DNA of 64,000 bases from Nepenthes gracilis (GCA_033239525.1 BSYO01000036.1:4238126-4302125), one strand, 5' to 3'; positions 32,730-45,700 are shown, counted from the stretch's first letter. Program-made: numbers and translations. The notes: generated by a model not told the origin, from the letters alone.

Positions 32730-33078
32730 AAACTCATCAAAGGCGCCTCAATTATGGTAAGGGAAAGCAGGAGATCAGAGTGGTGCTTGATGATGGCTTG
32801 TATTACTAATAAAAATACCAAAGTGACCAATAGGGGTATTGGTCAAGGTAGTAGTAGGAGATGGCCAAGGTGGAGTACAATTGATAATGATTCTACCGTA
32901 GAGAAGGTGCTAAAGGAGAGTCGGGCTACTCCAGGATCAATGGAGTGGAGGAAGGTATCATTTAGGCTTGCGAAGGCTAACGCCGAAGTCCCAATTGAGG
33001 GGAAACTGTTGAAAAGCAGGAAATGATGGTCACTAGAAAAAAGCGAAGGTTTCCCCTACAAGGTCGTGAGGAAAAGTT

Positions 33079-33312
33079 TGTTGGGTTTGGTCACTCTCTT
33101 GTGAATAACTCAACAAACGAATTTTGTTATTGGAGAATTCGCATGAAGTCTTAGGCCAGCCGGGCAAGGGTGAGGCCAGTCAACAAAAGATTAACCGGTT
33201 GAGAAAGGAATCCAATTAACATGTAGTTGACCGGCTGAGGAAGGCGTGCGGTATGCATTTTGCCAGGTTGAGGCAAAATAGCCAATTGTACCATTTTGCC
33301 AGGTATGCATAA
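33079..33312 (+). repeat. 3' LTR of copia element 2, clean part
   Basis: TGTTGGGTTTGGTCACTC and the rest match 30309-30590 with substitutions and a deletion. After about 33312 the LTR continues only as scattered blocks mixed with another element: 33643-33656 equals 31226-31239, and the LTR end reappears near 33868-33892 (ACTGTCCGA.., TTTTTCTAACAA). Confidence 0.7.
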
Positions 33313-34134
33313 AAGTCATGTATTTGACAGGGTCATTTTCAGAGCATTTTTCATCATCATCTTCTTCGTCATCGCTTAAGGTCACATTAACTTTAAAGGC
33401 TTGACCTTGTTGACGTTTAAAGTTTGGGTATTCAGCCCGATAATGACCAAACCCTTTGCATTCATGACATTGAATTCCTTGAGTCTTTTTTTATTTGGAA
33501 TCCGTTGAGTTCACTAAGGAGAAAGTCTTTCTTCAAAAATTTTGGTGAACGTTTTGAGTTCACATTAGATTTTTCAAGGAAGATTTATTGTCTTTAAAAA
33601 CTTTTTAAAATTCTTGACAAATAAGAAAAATTCATCATCACTAGGAAATGGGATGCAAAGTCCATAAATTCCGAAAGGCAGCTCTGGAGAAACTTGATTT
33701 TAGAGCAAGTGATTTTTTTTTTCAACTCTTGTGGCAAGGTGTGTATTTCAGAATAAGTTTAAAATTTAGGGATTAAATATTTTCTAATTCGATCTTCATT
33801 TTATCAAGGTCTTTGCTTTCTTCGATATGTATTTTTCTCTTTCTTTTTAAATCGTTTAGGAAGAGACTGTCCGAACAACATTTTTCTAACAATTTTGTTC
33901 TCATATTGCAATTCAATTTTTTTAAATTAAATGTGGAGTTCAACAGCTTCATTCCATTTTGCATAGATTTTCATCAAAGGTCTCATTATCTTTTATTTTA
34001 TTTTTCAAATCTAATGGTGAGCATTTGCAATTTTGAATTTTTAACTAGTTTTGTGCCTTCATGAGTAATTTTTAAGATGTCCCTCGATCTTTAGAAGCCT
34101 CCTTCCTCTAACACATTAAAATCCAACGTTTAAA
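33313..34134. other. Second interleaved mosaic: copia LTRs, gag and sHSP promoter
   Basis: A minus-strand copia gag (33330-34060) is threaded with plus-strand blocks. These are, in order, the rest of the element 2 LTR, the element 1 LTR remnant (33903-34010; 33940-33952 equals 12788-12800) and the sHSP promoter/5' UTR (CTCGATCTttA, CTCCTTCCTC and ATCCAAC near 34083-34130). All series keep native order. The sHSP TATA box is broken here. Confidence 0.65.
33330..33500 (-). pseudogene. Copia gag zinc-knuckle fragment
   Basis: The minus strand from about 33500 reads GIQCHECKGFGHYRAEYPNF, then VNVTLSDDEEDDDEK. This is the CCHC knuckle (last Cys changed to Tyr) and acidic tail typical of plant copia gag of the UBN2 group. 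It belongs to a different element from element 2. Confidence 0.7.
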
Positions 34135-34545
34135 CTCGATTACTGCCATCAAAGCCTAGAGATGTCGCTGATAAAAATAGTGGACGACGCAGCAGCATCT
34201 TCGACCCGTTCTCTCCGACATCTGGGACCCCTTCGACGGCTCTCCATTGAGCGCTCGCGACACTTGGTCCATGAAGATAAGTCTTTTGGTTCAAGGCTGA
34301 CCTTCCAGGGGAAGGAAGTGGGTGGAGGTTCCAAGAACTTGGATAAGCGAGCCCAGAAGCACGAGGAAAGAATGATACGTGGAGATTTTAGGAAGGCCTC
34401 GGTTCAGGCTGCCGGAAAACCTTCCAAGAGGTCAAGGCATCTACTCCCATCAAAGAAGGGAGGAAGCCTGAGAGCAAGTCCATTTTGGTTACATCTAGAT
34501 TGCTCTGGGGCCATGACTCGAGTTGCGTTCTTTTGTGGCATGTTG
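34135..34545 (+). pseudogene. Second sHSP copy, broken
   Basis: The copy starts at the same 5' UTR (ATTACTGCCATCAAAGCC) and ATG (34162). Exact blocks occur in order: 34180-34215 equals about 13112-13147, 34221-34246 equals 13156-13181, then TTCAAGGCTGACCTTCCAGG, TTCAGGCTGCCGGAAAAC and AGAGGTCAAGGCATCT. Unrelated stretches (34264-34289, for example) replace or separate them, so the frame closes early and most of the alpha-crystallin domain is lost. No functional chaperone can be made. Confidence 0.8.
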
Positions 34546-35070
34546 TAAAAAGTCTACGCGTGTAGTTTGTGCCAACGTGAATGTTCACTGTAACCCTCAA
34601 AGAAATATAGTGAAGCAAAAATAAATAAATATCTAATACACGAAACTCCAAATTTTAGATATTTATGGCCACCGTTCGAGATGCGTTGTTTTGCTGATGA
34701 TGGATAACAAGTACAGTTGCTATCCGCCATATGTACAAATAATGGATAAATTCCTTGATCTTTTCGGCGGTGTTACACAGGTAACTTTAAGGTTGGAGCG
34801 TTGATCGTGGCCATATCCCTGAGTTGGGTTGTTTTGTGAGATGATGTATGTGCGCTGAGTGTAGTTTGCAAAACCCCATGTTCCAAATTCTACCCAGAGA
34901 AAAACCAGTGGTCTTTGGTAGTGGTACACGAATAAGTAAGGAAGTTCAATATTTTTTGTAGTACTGGTCACCCGTAGATCGTAGTGAAGTTGTCTTGTGG
35001 ATTCTTGTATCTCTGATCTCGTACTTGCTGCCTAGCGTATGTCAAATTGCAACTAGACAAGGTGATCTTC
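34500..35070 (+). repeat. sHSP 3'-flank array, second copy
   Basis: The four-unit array of 13568-14211 is repeated here (GGCCATGACTCGAGTTGCG at 34509; TTGCTATCCGCCATATGTAC at 34717; CCATATCCCTGAGTTG near 34810; GTCTTGTGGATTCTTGTATC near 34990), with deletions and a few foreign inserts. Confidence 0.75.
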
Positions 35071-35461
35071 CTGAGTCTTTACAGATAAGAACTAAATTTC
35101 TTGTAAATTGGCAATTTCCATTAAGGCTTTATTCTCTCCCATTCTCGCCATCTTGGAGGGCTGTTTTCCCTCTTATCTTCTTCTCTGCCTTCGTTCCAAC
35201 ATCTCCAGGTTATGATGATGGGATCTTTGTTATCTAGTTTCCTGATCGAGTCAGAAATTCCGAAATTGATAAAAAGCCGAAAAGATTGTGAGGGATGAAA
35301 TCACCAAGTAGAACTTAAATATGCTAAATCAACTAATAGATTTAACATTAAAGAACATATAAATAACACAAATATCATCTCTAAACTTATCAGTAGTTTC
35401 AAGATTGTTCGGGTGGCAATGGATGGCAAGTCACAATCCTTAACTTACTGTTCAAGATCGC
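35071..35461 (+). repeat. Repeat A copy 6, left part
   Basis: It matches 14212-14610 from CTGAGTCTT to ACTGTTCAAGAT, with small deletions, and is cut by copia element 3. The right part resumes at about 40690. Confidence 0.8.
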
Positions 35462-35800
35462 TGTATTACAAAATACATATTCATTTTATTTTTGTAAATA
35501 TTATATTAGAATAATTACTTTTAGGGTGGTAGTATTTTAGTTAAGATTTTATTTTATCTCTACGGATAATATTTTTTTTGTATATTTTTGTTAGGAGATT
35601 TTATATTTGAAGTATATTATTAGGTTTATTTTTGTTTTCGTTATACTATATATGTTTCGTTCTCTGGCATTGAGAACCATGTGTGTAAAATAGAGAAAAT
35701 AATGACATTGCTTCTCAACGCTTAGTAATTGATTTTTCCCTTTTCCCATCGTCTTCTTATTTCGTCCTCCCCATTCTTCGTTTGGTTTTTATTCCTTACA
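35462..35800 (+). repeat. 5' LTR of copia element 3
   Basis: It starts TGTATTACAAAATACATA, ends TTTATTCCTTACA, and repeats at 40358-40642. The primer-binding site TGGTATCAAAGTGG follows directly at 35801. Confidence 0.85.
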
Positions 35801-36627
35801 TGGTATCAAAGTGGAAAGTTGGAGCCACACCACAATATTTCAAAAAATATATCAAATATGGACAACCTACATCTCAATTCTACACAAAACCTCTCACGAT
35901 TTCAAAATCTTTTTGACCCTACAATCCCCTTTCGATTGGAGGTCGGCGACAATCCAGCTGTTACCTTGGTTGCCAATTTGCTCACGGCCGACAACTATTT
36001 TACTTGGTTCAGAACTATCCGTCGAGCCTTAATGGTTAAAAATAAACTTCAGTTATTTAGGGTATTGTTCCTAAACCCACCGCCTCCAATGATTTTCTTT
36101 TTGAAGCTTGGGGACAATGCAATGATATGGTAGTCTCCTGGATTCAGAACTCCATTAGCCCGTCCATAAAATCGAGTTCTAGTTTTGTTGATGATATTTT
36201 CGAAATCTGAAAAGAATTATGCGATAGTTTTACTCAACAAAATAGGCCACACATTTTTCAACTAAAAAAATCCTTGGTAGGTCTCTTACAGGAGTAAAAT
36301 TCGGTAAGTTTGTATTACGGTAAGATAAAAATAATTTGGGATAAACTCCTCATATATAACCATCTCCCAGATTGTGACTGTTGTAAATTGAAAGTGCTTA
36401 TCGAGCGCTATCAGAGGGATTGTGTTATATAATTTTTAATAGATTTGAATGATTCATATACTAATGTTCGAGATTAGATTATGTTAATGGATTCCCTTCC
36501 ATTCGTTAATAAGTTCTTCTCTATTATCCAGCAACAAAAATGACAACATTAGATGTTATCTATCGGGCACCCTTTATAAACGATGGCTTTAGCTACTAAA
36601 TGAGTTATTAGCAACTCCAAAAATATT

Positions 36628-37125
36628 GTGAAAAATGCTCATATGCCAAAAAAAGATAGACCTTTTTGTATTCACTACCGTGTCACAGGACACACCTTAA
36701 ATCAGTGCTTTAAAACTGGAAATGTTAAAATGCCTATTTGTTCTCATTGTAATAAACTTGGTCACGTTATTGATAAGTGTTATCAATTTCATGATTTTTC
36801 TTCTAATCATAAGCTGTATGGTAAGTCTGGAGTTGCTGCACCTTTTGATAACCATTCAAGTTTCACTATCATTTTTGACCAAGAGGCTAATGATGATAAC
36901 AAAGTTACATTAACTAAGGTACAGTTCAAACAATTCATGAATCTGATTCAATCCAAAGACTCTGCTGCTCCTTCACAAACAAAGAAACGGACCTCACCCC
37001 TCTTTGATTTGATTTGTGAGCAATCAAAAGCAGCTAACATGACTGGTATTGATTTCTGCTCCTCTACTTACTCTTATAATAGAAAGACAGTTTGGATTCT
37101 TGACATCGGGTTTGTATCTTCATAA
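36628..37125 (+). pseudogene. Copia gag zinc knuckle to protease start, element 3
   Basis: The longest open frame of the element (165 codons). It contains an intact CCHC knuckle, CSHCNKLGHVIDKC (36739-36780), after a degenerate first one (FCIHYRVTGHTLNQC). It ends at VWILDIGFVSS, where the usual protease Asp-Ser-Gly is changed to Asp-Ile-Gly. Confidence 0.8.
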
Positions 37126-37741
37126 AAGGATACAAATTTCTTGCTCTGTTAATCTTTCTAATGGAAATAAAACTCTTATTTCCCATATTGGGAACATCAA
37201 ACAGACCAACAAGATCATGTTACAGAATGTTTTATATGTTCTTTCTTTTACATTTAATTTTATTTCTATGAAACAACTTACTGATACTCTCGCTTGTTGT
37301 TTGTTCTTCTTCTTTGACATTTGCCTGATTCAGGACCTTATTTCCTGGACAATGATTGAAATGGGTGAAGAGAAAAACTGTTTATATTATCTAATGAACA
37401 GTGAAGTTCATCCCAATACGTTGGCTATTCTCCTTTCCAAATTCCCCAATAACATTGTGAAGTCCTCTGTCCACTTTGTTTCTTCGCCAGCTGATCTTTG
37501 TCACTGCCAATTAGGTCATGTTTCTCATTCTAGAATAAAATTAATAAATGATTCTCTTGTAAAAGGAGCATTGAAGTCTATTAATGATAGTTCCTGTTTT
37601 ATTTGTCACATGGCTAAACAATGTCATCTTTCTTTTTCTCCCAACACCTACAAGTTACACACCTTATTCGATGTGGTGCATTGTGACCTATGGGAACCTT
37701 TTTTTCTAAAACATCTTATGATGGATATAAATATTTTTTGA
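37049..37741 (+). pseudogene. Copia pre-integrase and integrase N-terminal fragment, element 3
   Basis: The frame includes VLYVLSFTFNFISMKQL, the zinc-binding part CHCQLGHVSHSRI ... CFICHMAKQ, and the first catalytic Asp in VVHCDLWEPF. The next integrase blocks follow in other frames. Confidence 0.8.
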
Positions 37742-39170
37742 CTATTGTTGATGATTTTTTAAAAAGTACCTGGATTTATCTTCTGAAATAAAAATCAAAC
37801 ACAAAATGATGCTTGGAAGCCTTTTATAATCTGGTTGCCGCACAATTTAATATTAAAATTAAAGTTATTCAAAGTGACAATGGATCTGAATTTAGTCCGA
37901 AACATTTCTACAATAAAAGAGGTGTTATCTATCAACGGAGTTGTGTGAAAACATCACAACAAAATGATGTTGTCGAACGAAAACACTAACATTTATTAAA
38001 CGTAGCCCGAGCTATTAGATTTCAATCGGGACTTTTTTTAAAAATTTTGGAGTGATTGTATTATTACTACTACCTATATTATAAATAAGATTCCCACTCC
38101 AGTGCTAAAAAATAAGACTCCATATGAGATTTTGTTCGGAGTCAAAGCAGGTTATGATAATTTATAAATATTTTGTTATTTATGTTTTGCTTTCACCCTC
38201 TCTCATAGGAGGAAGAAATTTGATCCCAAAAGTAGGATTGCGCTTTTTTAGACTAACCATTTGGCATTAAAGGTTATAAATTGTTTGATTTGTATAGCCA
38301 TATGATATTTTATTCTAGAGATGTCATTTTTTATGAGAATATTTTTTCTTTCCAAAAAAATAATTCGAAATTGCTCCCAATGCTCAATTTGACGCCTTAT
38401 CTCCTACTATGATAGATGCTAACCCTTTAACTCAATCATCTTCTTATATCCATGAACCTATTTCTAATCATGTCACTATTCCTGCTCTAGATGGAGACCA
38501 ATCAACCACTGAATTTCACCACAGTGAAGAACAATCCGATTCCCTCTTAATCCACGGCCGGATGCAAGATAATCAAAATCCCTTAAGTAATAATTCACAA
38601 CCTAATGTATCCACCAATCCTATTGCAAATATTTAATCTTCGGCAAAAGATAATACTCCTAATCGCAGAACCACTAGAGTTAGGAAAGCTCTTCAATATT
38701 TGAAGAATTTCATTGTCATCAAGTGTCTCAAACTACACCCATCCACTCGAAAATTCAAATTTCTCCAGGTAAACCTTATTCCCTTGAAAATTACATATCA
38801 TATCACAAATTATCTCCCGACTATAGTGCTTTCTATCCTCCATCTCATCTCAAATAGAATCACAAACTTATACTCAAGTTATTTGCAACCCCAATTGGCG
38901 CAAAGCCATAGATAATGAGTTGAACTCTTTAGAACTAAATAAAATTTGGATTATTACCAATTTACCTTCCTAGAAAAAAAGCTATTGAATGTCGATATGT
39001 ATTTAAATTGAAACTCAATAGTGATCAAAATATTGAAAGATATAAATGTCGATTAGTGGCTAAATGATACACATAACAATAAAGGGTAGATTACTACGAA
39101 ATTTTTTCCTGTTACTAAACTCACAATCATGCGATGCTTCTTAGCCGTAGCTGCCTTTAAATGATGGCAT

Positions 39171-39500
39171 ATGTATCATTTTGATATTAATAATGTCTTT
39201 TTGCATAAAACTTTAAATGAAAAAATTTATATGCAACAACCTCCCGATTATATCAAAAGAAAACCCCACCAGGTATGTAAGTTGTTGAAAAGTATATATG
39301 GTTTTAAACAAGTTTTCAGACAATGGTATTCAAAACTATCTACCTCTCTTGTTACCTTTGGGTTCTTTCAATCCAAAGCTGACTACATTTTATTCACTAA
39401 GAAAGATGAAAAAACTTTTACAATTCTCTTTGTCTATATTGATGACATTATTGTTGCAAGTAGTTGCTTTGATTCTATTGCTCTAACAAATCCTTTTTAA
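39171..39500 (+). pseudogene. Copia reverse transcriptase fragment, element 3
   Basis: 109 codons with DINNVFLHKTLNEKIYM, YGFKQVFRQWYSKLS and the catalytic FVYIDDIIVA (about 39429-39458), a YVDD variant. Upstream RT blocks at 38915-39170 contain stops. Confidence 0.85.
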
Positions 39501-40357
39501 ATCAGGCTTTCAAGATTAAAGGCATTGGTGTTCTATGATATTTCCTCAACATTAAAGTAGCACGATTAGCTAAAGGTATACATGTTTATCAAAGAAAATA
39601 TACCATTAATGTGATTCTGAAACTATTGGTATCAAACCTCTTAAACTTTAAATGGATCAAAACTTGAGATTGAGTAAGCAAATCGGGATGGTATTACAAG
39701 ACCCAAGTATATATAGAAGACTTATCGGCCGTCTTCTTTATCTAATAGTCATAAGACCGGACATATCTTATGCAGTGTAAATTTTAAGCCAATTCATAAA
39801 TCAGCCTACTTCTAGTTATATGGATGCTACATATCAAATTTTACAATATCTGAAACTGAATCCACGACAAATAATATTGTTTTCTTCTATTTCTAACATA
39901 CAGTTAAAAGTTTTTTGTGATGTAGATTGGGCTTCTTGTCCTGACACACGAAGATCCATTACAAGCCATTGCATTTTCCTTGAAAATTCTCTTATTTCAT
40001 GAAAATGCAAAAAATAGTCAATGGTCTCTCGCTCTTCGGCCGAGACAGAATATAGATTAATGGCGATAACTTCTTGTGAATTATATTAGCTGCATTACAT
40101 TTTGAATAATTTTGAGTTTCACTACATCTCTATTGTGATAACATTATTATATTACAAAGTAGTTTTTGAACGCACTAAATTGTGATGAACTGTCATCTCA
40201 TCGGTGATAAAATTCAAGAATGGAGCGTCCGTACACATAACGTCACCACTCATAATCAGCTAGCAGATATACTCACTAAGATTATACCCTCACATCGTCT
40301 AAATGCTCATCTGTCCAAGATGGGCATTATCAATATATATACTCTATCTTGCATGGG

Positions 40358-40642
40358 CATATTACAAAATACATAATCATTTTATTTTTATAAATATTAT
40401 ATTGGAATAATTACTTTTAGGGTGGTAGTATTTTAGTTAAGATTTTATTTTACCTTCCTTACAGGTAATATTTTCCTCTTATTTCATTTCGTTCTCAGGC
40501 ATTGTGAACCATTTATGTAAAACAGAGCAAATAATGACATTGTAGGCTTGGCTGCTTTCAACACTTGTAATTGATTTTTCCCTTTTTCCAACGTCTTCTT
40601 CCTTCGTCCTCCCCATTCTTTGTTCGATTTTCATTCCTTACA
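40358..40642 (+). repeat. 3' LTR of copia element 3
   Basis: It aligns with 35462-35800 but is about 54 bp shorter (deletion around the TATATTTTTGTTAGG part). It ends CATTCCTTACA. AAGAT occurs near both outer edges but no exact target-site duplication is seen, because the left flank reads AAGATCGC. Confidence 0.85.
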
Positions 40643-41120
40643 AGATATAAGGAATGTAAAATCTCTTTTTGTTTATGATTTAAAATTTGGATGGATGTAA
40701 TACTTTAGGTCATCATACTTTAAAGTCTATTTTATGATTTAAAATTTGGAAATTAAAAGTCAATAATATAAATCAACTCGTGTTCATCCTTTCTCTCGTA
40801 AGCAAGCACGCGCACACACACCAAAAAACAAATATCAACTTTCCTCAGCTTTAATAGTTTGAGTTTGCTGATTAAGTATCATATTGGGTTTTGATCACTT
40901 CCTTATACATACCATAGCAGGCGGAGGGCCATTTAAGCGATAAAAATATTGAAAGATCGCGTAATATTTATGTAATGATTGGTCAAGGTTCAGTCAAAAG
41001 TTAGGAGAGATGCACGGATTACAGTGCGACCAAGCGCTCGAGCACTAATTCTAGTATTGCATTGAGTGTGCTCAATGCTCGATGGGTGCTCGAGCATTGA
41101 TTTGTAGTATAAAATTATAC
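40643..41120 (+). repeat. Repeat A copy 6, right part
   Basis: From about 40690 (GATGGATGTAATACTTTAGG) it matches 14646-15035 of copy 1, including the CA microsatellite, and stops matching near GTAGTATAAAATTA. 40643-40689 is extra sequence that partly repeats TTTATGATTTAAAATTTGG. Homology to A ends near 41120 and Z is absent. Confidence 0.75.
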
Positions 41121-43988
41121 TAATGCGATTTTATGATATTCTGAAATTATTTCTCATACAATGAATATCTTATATGGAGAAAAAAGAGAGAGAAAAGATG
41201 ATGAAATTCAACGTCCAATTGAGATCCAATTTGAATTTTATTTTTCGCCAATATCGAGTATGTTATTCTAAAATATATTTTCTTGAATGTATTTCATTTG
41301 GTTTTTTTTTTATTTTTTATTGTATTTTATCTTGTATGTTGCTAGATGTATTGAGATGGTTGTAATTAACCATTTTTCATTGGCGATTGTAGTGAAAGAA
41401 TTTTGAATAAAGTTATTTGTAACTGGTACTATTATTATAGTAAATTATTTTAAAATTTATCTCGTAATTTTTTCCTTATTTGAAAAAAAAATTCACGTTT
41501 AAAATATTATACATTATTGTATTTCTTGTACTTACGAATTTAATGAATGATATTTAATGAAGAGTTTAAATTTTATTTCACTTTGTCGAGTTGTGTGTAT
41601 CTGGATCAAATACTAACACATTAGCCATTTATATCCTTCAAAAGTTTCTTCTCCAGCAAACGGGGAAAAAAGTATGTTGTGATCAAGACGGTGTGGCCCT
41701 TCATGTATTAGGGCTTGTATGGCATGATTATTATAGAAAAAATCTATTTCAAATTTTAAGTCCTGTGATTTTTATTATTTAATTTGAAAAAACTTTCATT
41801 TAAAATTACTATCTCTCTCCTATGTGTGATTAATTAATACTTTATTGTAATATTTGTGTTAAATTATTATTGTGATATTATTGACTACTAACATATTTAA
41901 CCAAAGGAGGAGGGAATTAAGTTTGATGACTTTCTTAGCATAGGTATGTGAGTTTTGATGTCTCCACCACACATATTAGAGAGATTAGATATGTTATATT
42001 TTAGGTCTATCAGTTATATTATATATTACTTTTATATATATTACTTCTATACTTTGATTTTAGGATGTGATTTAAAAATATAATTTATAACTATAATTGT
42101 CTAAAATAGTAAAATCTCTTCTTGTTTTCATCCTTTTTCCATTTGGGGGATTTTGCACTTAAATTTGATAATTATATTACGCGATTCTTTTTTTCTGTTA
42201 CTAATTTGATGAATCATTAACAACATATACAAATTTTTGAAAAAAATGGTCCAACTCTTTTTCAAATTATTTATATTGAGAGTTTGGTATATACCATACA
42301 AAATTTAGCGAAGTTTTGGTGATATGAATTCTAATTCGAGAGATTTCGAAGCGAGTTTTTGAACATTATAACCTGATTATGACCCGAATCTAGCACATCA
42401 TAAACCAGAAAGAGAGCCTCAATGGATTTTAGATTGACTATTCGAGTTATTCTACAATAAATAAGTTAGTAATTATATATAACAAACGAGTTAAGAGAAA
42501 GAGAATAGATGAATGGAGGGTAAGCTTCGAAGTGAGTCTTGTAGGGAGATAGATTCTAGATGATGAGTTCTGAATCTCTTTTTAGATGTTAAGTTCTGTA
42601 GAATTAAGCTTCAAAGATCGTAACGATCAATTAGTGACCGAATGCTTTTTAGAATTTTTGAATTTGTAGGGATACAATATGATAATATTTCTAAATTCTA
42701 GAGTCGGAGTTCAATCCGAAACACATGATAAGGGCTTGATTCTTATAAAGATGTGGAAGCTAACGCGTAATCAGTTTTTTGTAGTGGAATCACATGCTAC
42801 AATTCAACAATTAAGTTGGTTGTCGGCTATTCAAGTTAGCAGCTATTGCACACGTCCTGGATTATGGGTCATGGTACTTACAGTGTTGGAGCGTGTAGAT
42901 CATGAGTCTTTTGAGTGCAATTGATTGAGATACAAAATATTGACTAGGTATATCGATGCAGTCGGTTGCTTGATAGAGTAACTTGGCTTCCTTTAATACA
43001 CCTCTCTGATTGGGTGCTGACCAGCTTGTAGAATATGGTCTGATTTTAAAATATTAATAGCTTAACAGCTTGATCATTAGGCCTAAGTTGTCAAAATTGT
43101 AGTTTGGGTTACTTATTTGATTTTTTTCCTTGGTCCATATTCTATTTGGTTGCCATTGGCCTATTCTTATTGGCCTATACTAATTAATTTTAGACATCTT
43201 ATTATTTTCTCAAGTTGGGTTAATGGGTTTAAATCTATTTAAAATAATGCCTGACCCAACAATATGTATTCTGAGAATATGTTAGATATAAAATATTATT
43301 AAACCATATTAAATAATAGCCCATTTAAAAAAGCAGCACATTTTTAAGAAAGTGCCAAAGCTTTGCTTGGCAATTAGAAACGGATTTGCTTTCTCTCATG
43401 TTTGGTTGCTTTACATAATGAAAGGAAGAGAATTTTGCTTTGTATTTTCTATATCAATCAAAGATGTTTAGTTAAACAAGAGCTTTTGAAACATTAGGTG
43501 ATGTTAACAGTAAGCCAATACATCAGGATTAATGATTTTGTTTGGTATGATAATTAACTATAGAACTATGCAGATATAAAATTGTGTAAAATTATAAACA
43601 AAAAAATTATAAAAAAATATTTGAAAATTTTTATTTGATTTATATGATATCAGACTGTAAAAATATAATTTTTTAATCTATAAGTTGGAATGTTTATCTG
43701 TTTTACCACGCACTCCTACTCCTATAAATGTCAGTAGAAAAAATGCTTTACTCATCTTTCTTATGGGTCGTTACTATTGTACTCGTTCACCCCTTCAATT
43801 TCTTCAATTCAAAAAGACAGTGTATTTTTCTTATTATTATAGATAAATAACGTTTTGAAGTGAATGCATTATTGAATGAAAGAAATATGCAAGACTTTTC
43901 TTAATCACAAGTGCATTCATCATCAAGGATGACCTTGATTCGACCAAATTTGGTTTTTAAAACATATATCTTTTCTTCACTTTTTAAG
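41121..43988. other. AT-rich intergenic DNA, no supported gene
   Basis: Short open frames near 41174, 41591 and 42679 have no recognisable domain. The 42300-42930 part is less AT-rich and has ORF-like stretches but nothing I can name. Confidence 0.5.
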
Positions 43989-45700
43989 TATAATACCCGA
44001 TTTTCATTCAATTTAATTGGTATTATTCGTTTATTTTGTATTAATTTTAGATATATTAAAAACAATTATATAATGTGGATTTGAATAATATTCAGAGCGA
44101 GGAAGCATCTTTGGTGTTTAAGGTACGCCGAACATGTGTTTGACCATCGCTCTTACACTGATTCGACTATATAAGGAGTAGTGCGCACTATTTTCGATCA
44201 TTTTGCACAAGAAGAAGAGAAGGAGAGAGAAAGAAAAGGAGGAGGAATAGAGAGAAAGTGGTGAAGAGGCATTTCGATATATTTTTTTGTCAGATTTGTA
44301 AGATTATAGGTTGAGACAAATATTTTTATACCCTATTTTTGGTCTATTTTCGCTTTCGATTATTTTTTCCTAGATTTGGTGTATTTAATATATATATATA
44401 TATATATGTTATTTTAGTTACCCTATTTGACTTTATTATACATTCATGTTATTTTTATCTGTTGTTTTAGAATTTTGCTTCAGTTTTAGATAATGTTTGA
44501 GGATTTTACTTATTTTGTGAAAAATAGATAAATATTTTAAGCTATTATATTTATATAAAATTATAATTATGAAGAAAAGTCATAAAAACTTGTATATGGG
44601 TCATGCATATAATATTCATATATTGTGTTTCGGGTTGGACTCTAGTTTATGTATTTGATTTGTTATGTGACCTTTTTTGAGGAAAAAAACTTTGTAATTG
44701 ACCTTTTCGAGTGAAAATTTTATACCTTTTTTACTAGACCAAAAAAGCTTTAATATGTGATATAGAAACCCTTTCTAGTTATATTTTATAAGAACTATCT
44801 TAAAAAATTAAATAAAATTAATATATTCAAACGTCATAATATATCAGATAAATTTAAAAATTATATCTATCATCCACGGGTAATAAAAAAAGTAACGTTT
44901 GTCCCAATCTATAAAAATAATATGTAAATGGTCCGATTTATAGGTTTAAATAGTAATAATATGGCTTAAAGTTACTGAAAATTAGAGTAATCATACATTA
45001 GGTTAGTCTTTCAATTTTTAGTTCTCTAATTTGTGTATATTTTAAATCTTTGATGTATTTTATTTATATTGATTGAATATTTGAAATTTTGATTGAGATT
45101 CACAAGTTTTGTACACAATTCGAATTCAATTGGTCTCATATATTTCAAATTTTTGACTTTCGCTTCGAGTTGTACTTTTGAGTATAAAATCACATTTGAA
45201 CTTTCGTTGGTTTGACTCATTAGATATTTGAATTTTGGCTTTTTATATATTTTCATATATGTTTTAATTCTCTTTGTTCATAGATGCATCGGTTTATTAT
45301 ATATATTATATACTGATACATGCTGAATATTTGGCTCATATTTTTTTATTATTTCTTATCACCTCATATTAGAGGACTTTAGATACATTATAGGGCGCTA
45401 GGACACGAATTGGATTGAAATTTTGTTTATATTTGATGAGTTTTAACTTTGTATTCAGATTAGAATCGTAACAAATGCATTTTGGTATTATTTGGAGCAG
45501 CAGATAGAATAATGATTGTATGTTGTATTGTCATTATAATATTTTCAAGCAGGTCGCGATTATTTATTTGTCCAAAGAGAATTTGTGAATAGATGATATT
45601 ATTATTATTTATTATTTTGGTTGTGGCCGGACCGTTGGACAAGTCATCAAGTCACGTCTGAATTTAATGTTTGTTTTGGTTATTATTTTATATTTAAAAT
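43989..45700 (+). mobile_element. Possible solo gypsy LTR
   Basis: It begins near TATAATACCCGATTTT. A TATA box (CTATATAAGG near 44168) is followed by CATTTTGCACAAGAAGAAGAG and a purine-rich leader. Further right, AATCGTAACAAATGC and GGACCGTTGGACAAG resemble plant chromovirus LTR text. No internal genes and no second LTR were found, and its ends are not defined. Confidence 0.35.

Larger units (their letters stand above)
31534..33078 (+). mobile_element. Copia element 2 internal region, lacking integrase and RT
   Basis: Only 1.5 kb separates the LTRs. Gag of the UBN2 type is visible at about 31880-32330 (GVSFEKHFNEFNRIMT, ISTLDEKIKEE, LLASLLTLYDH), with stops. A protease region follows at 32460-32760. 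After that come purine-rich sequence and the 3' LTR; no integrase, RT or RNase H is present. This is a deletion derivative that would need another element's enzymes to move. Confidence 0.75.
35801..40357 (+). mobile_element. Copia element 3 internal region, decayed gag-pol
   Basis: All Ty1/copia domains occur in order but with many stops and frameshifts. Gag starts at 35859 (MDNLHLNSTQNL) and includes a UBN2-like part to about 36540 and a zinc knuckle at 36739-36780. Protease remnant WILDIGF (usual WILDSGA) is at about 37091, and GAG-pre-integrase with the HHCC zinc region at 37490-37625. The integrase core has CDLWEP at 37680, SDNGSEF near 37874 and VVERKH near 37970. RT is at 38915-39500 and RNase H at 39900-40180 (SRSSAETEY). 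Both LTRs and a primer-binding site are present, but it cannot move on its own. Confidence 0.9.
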
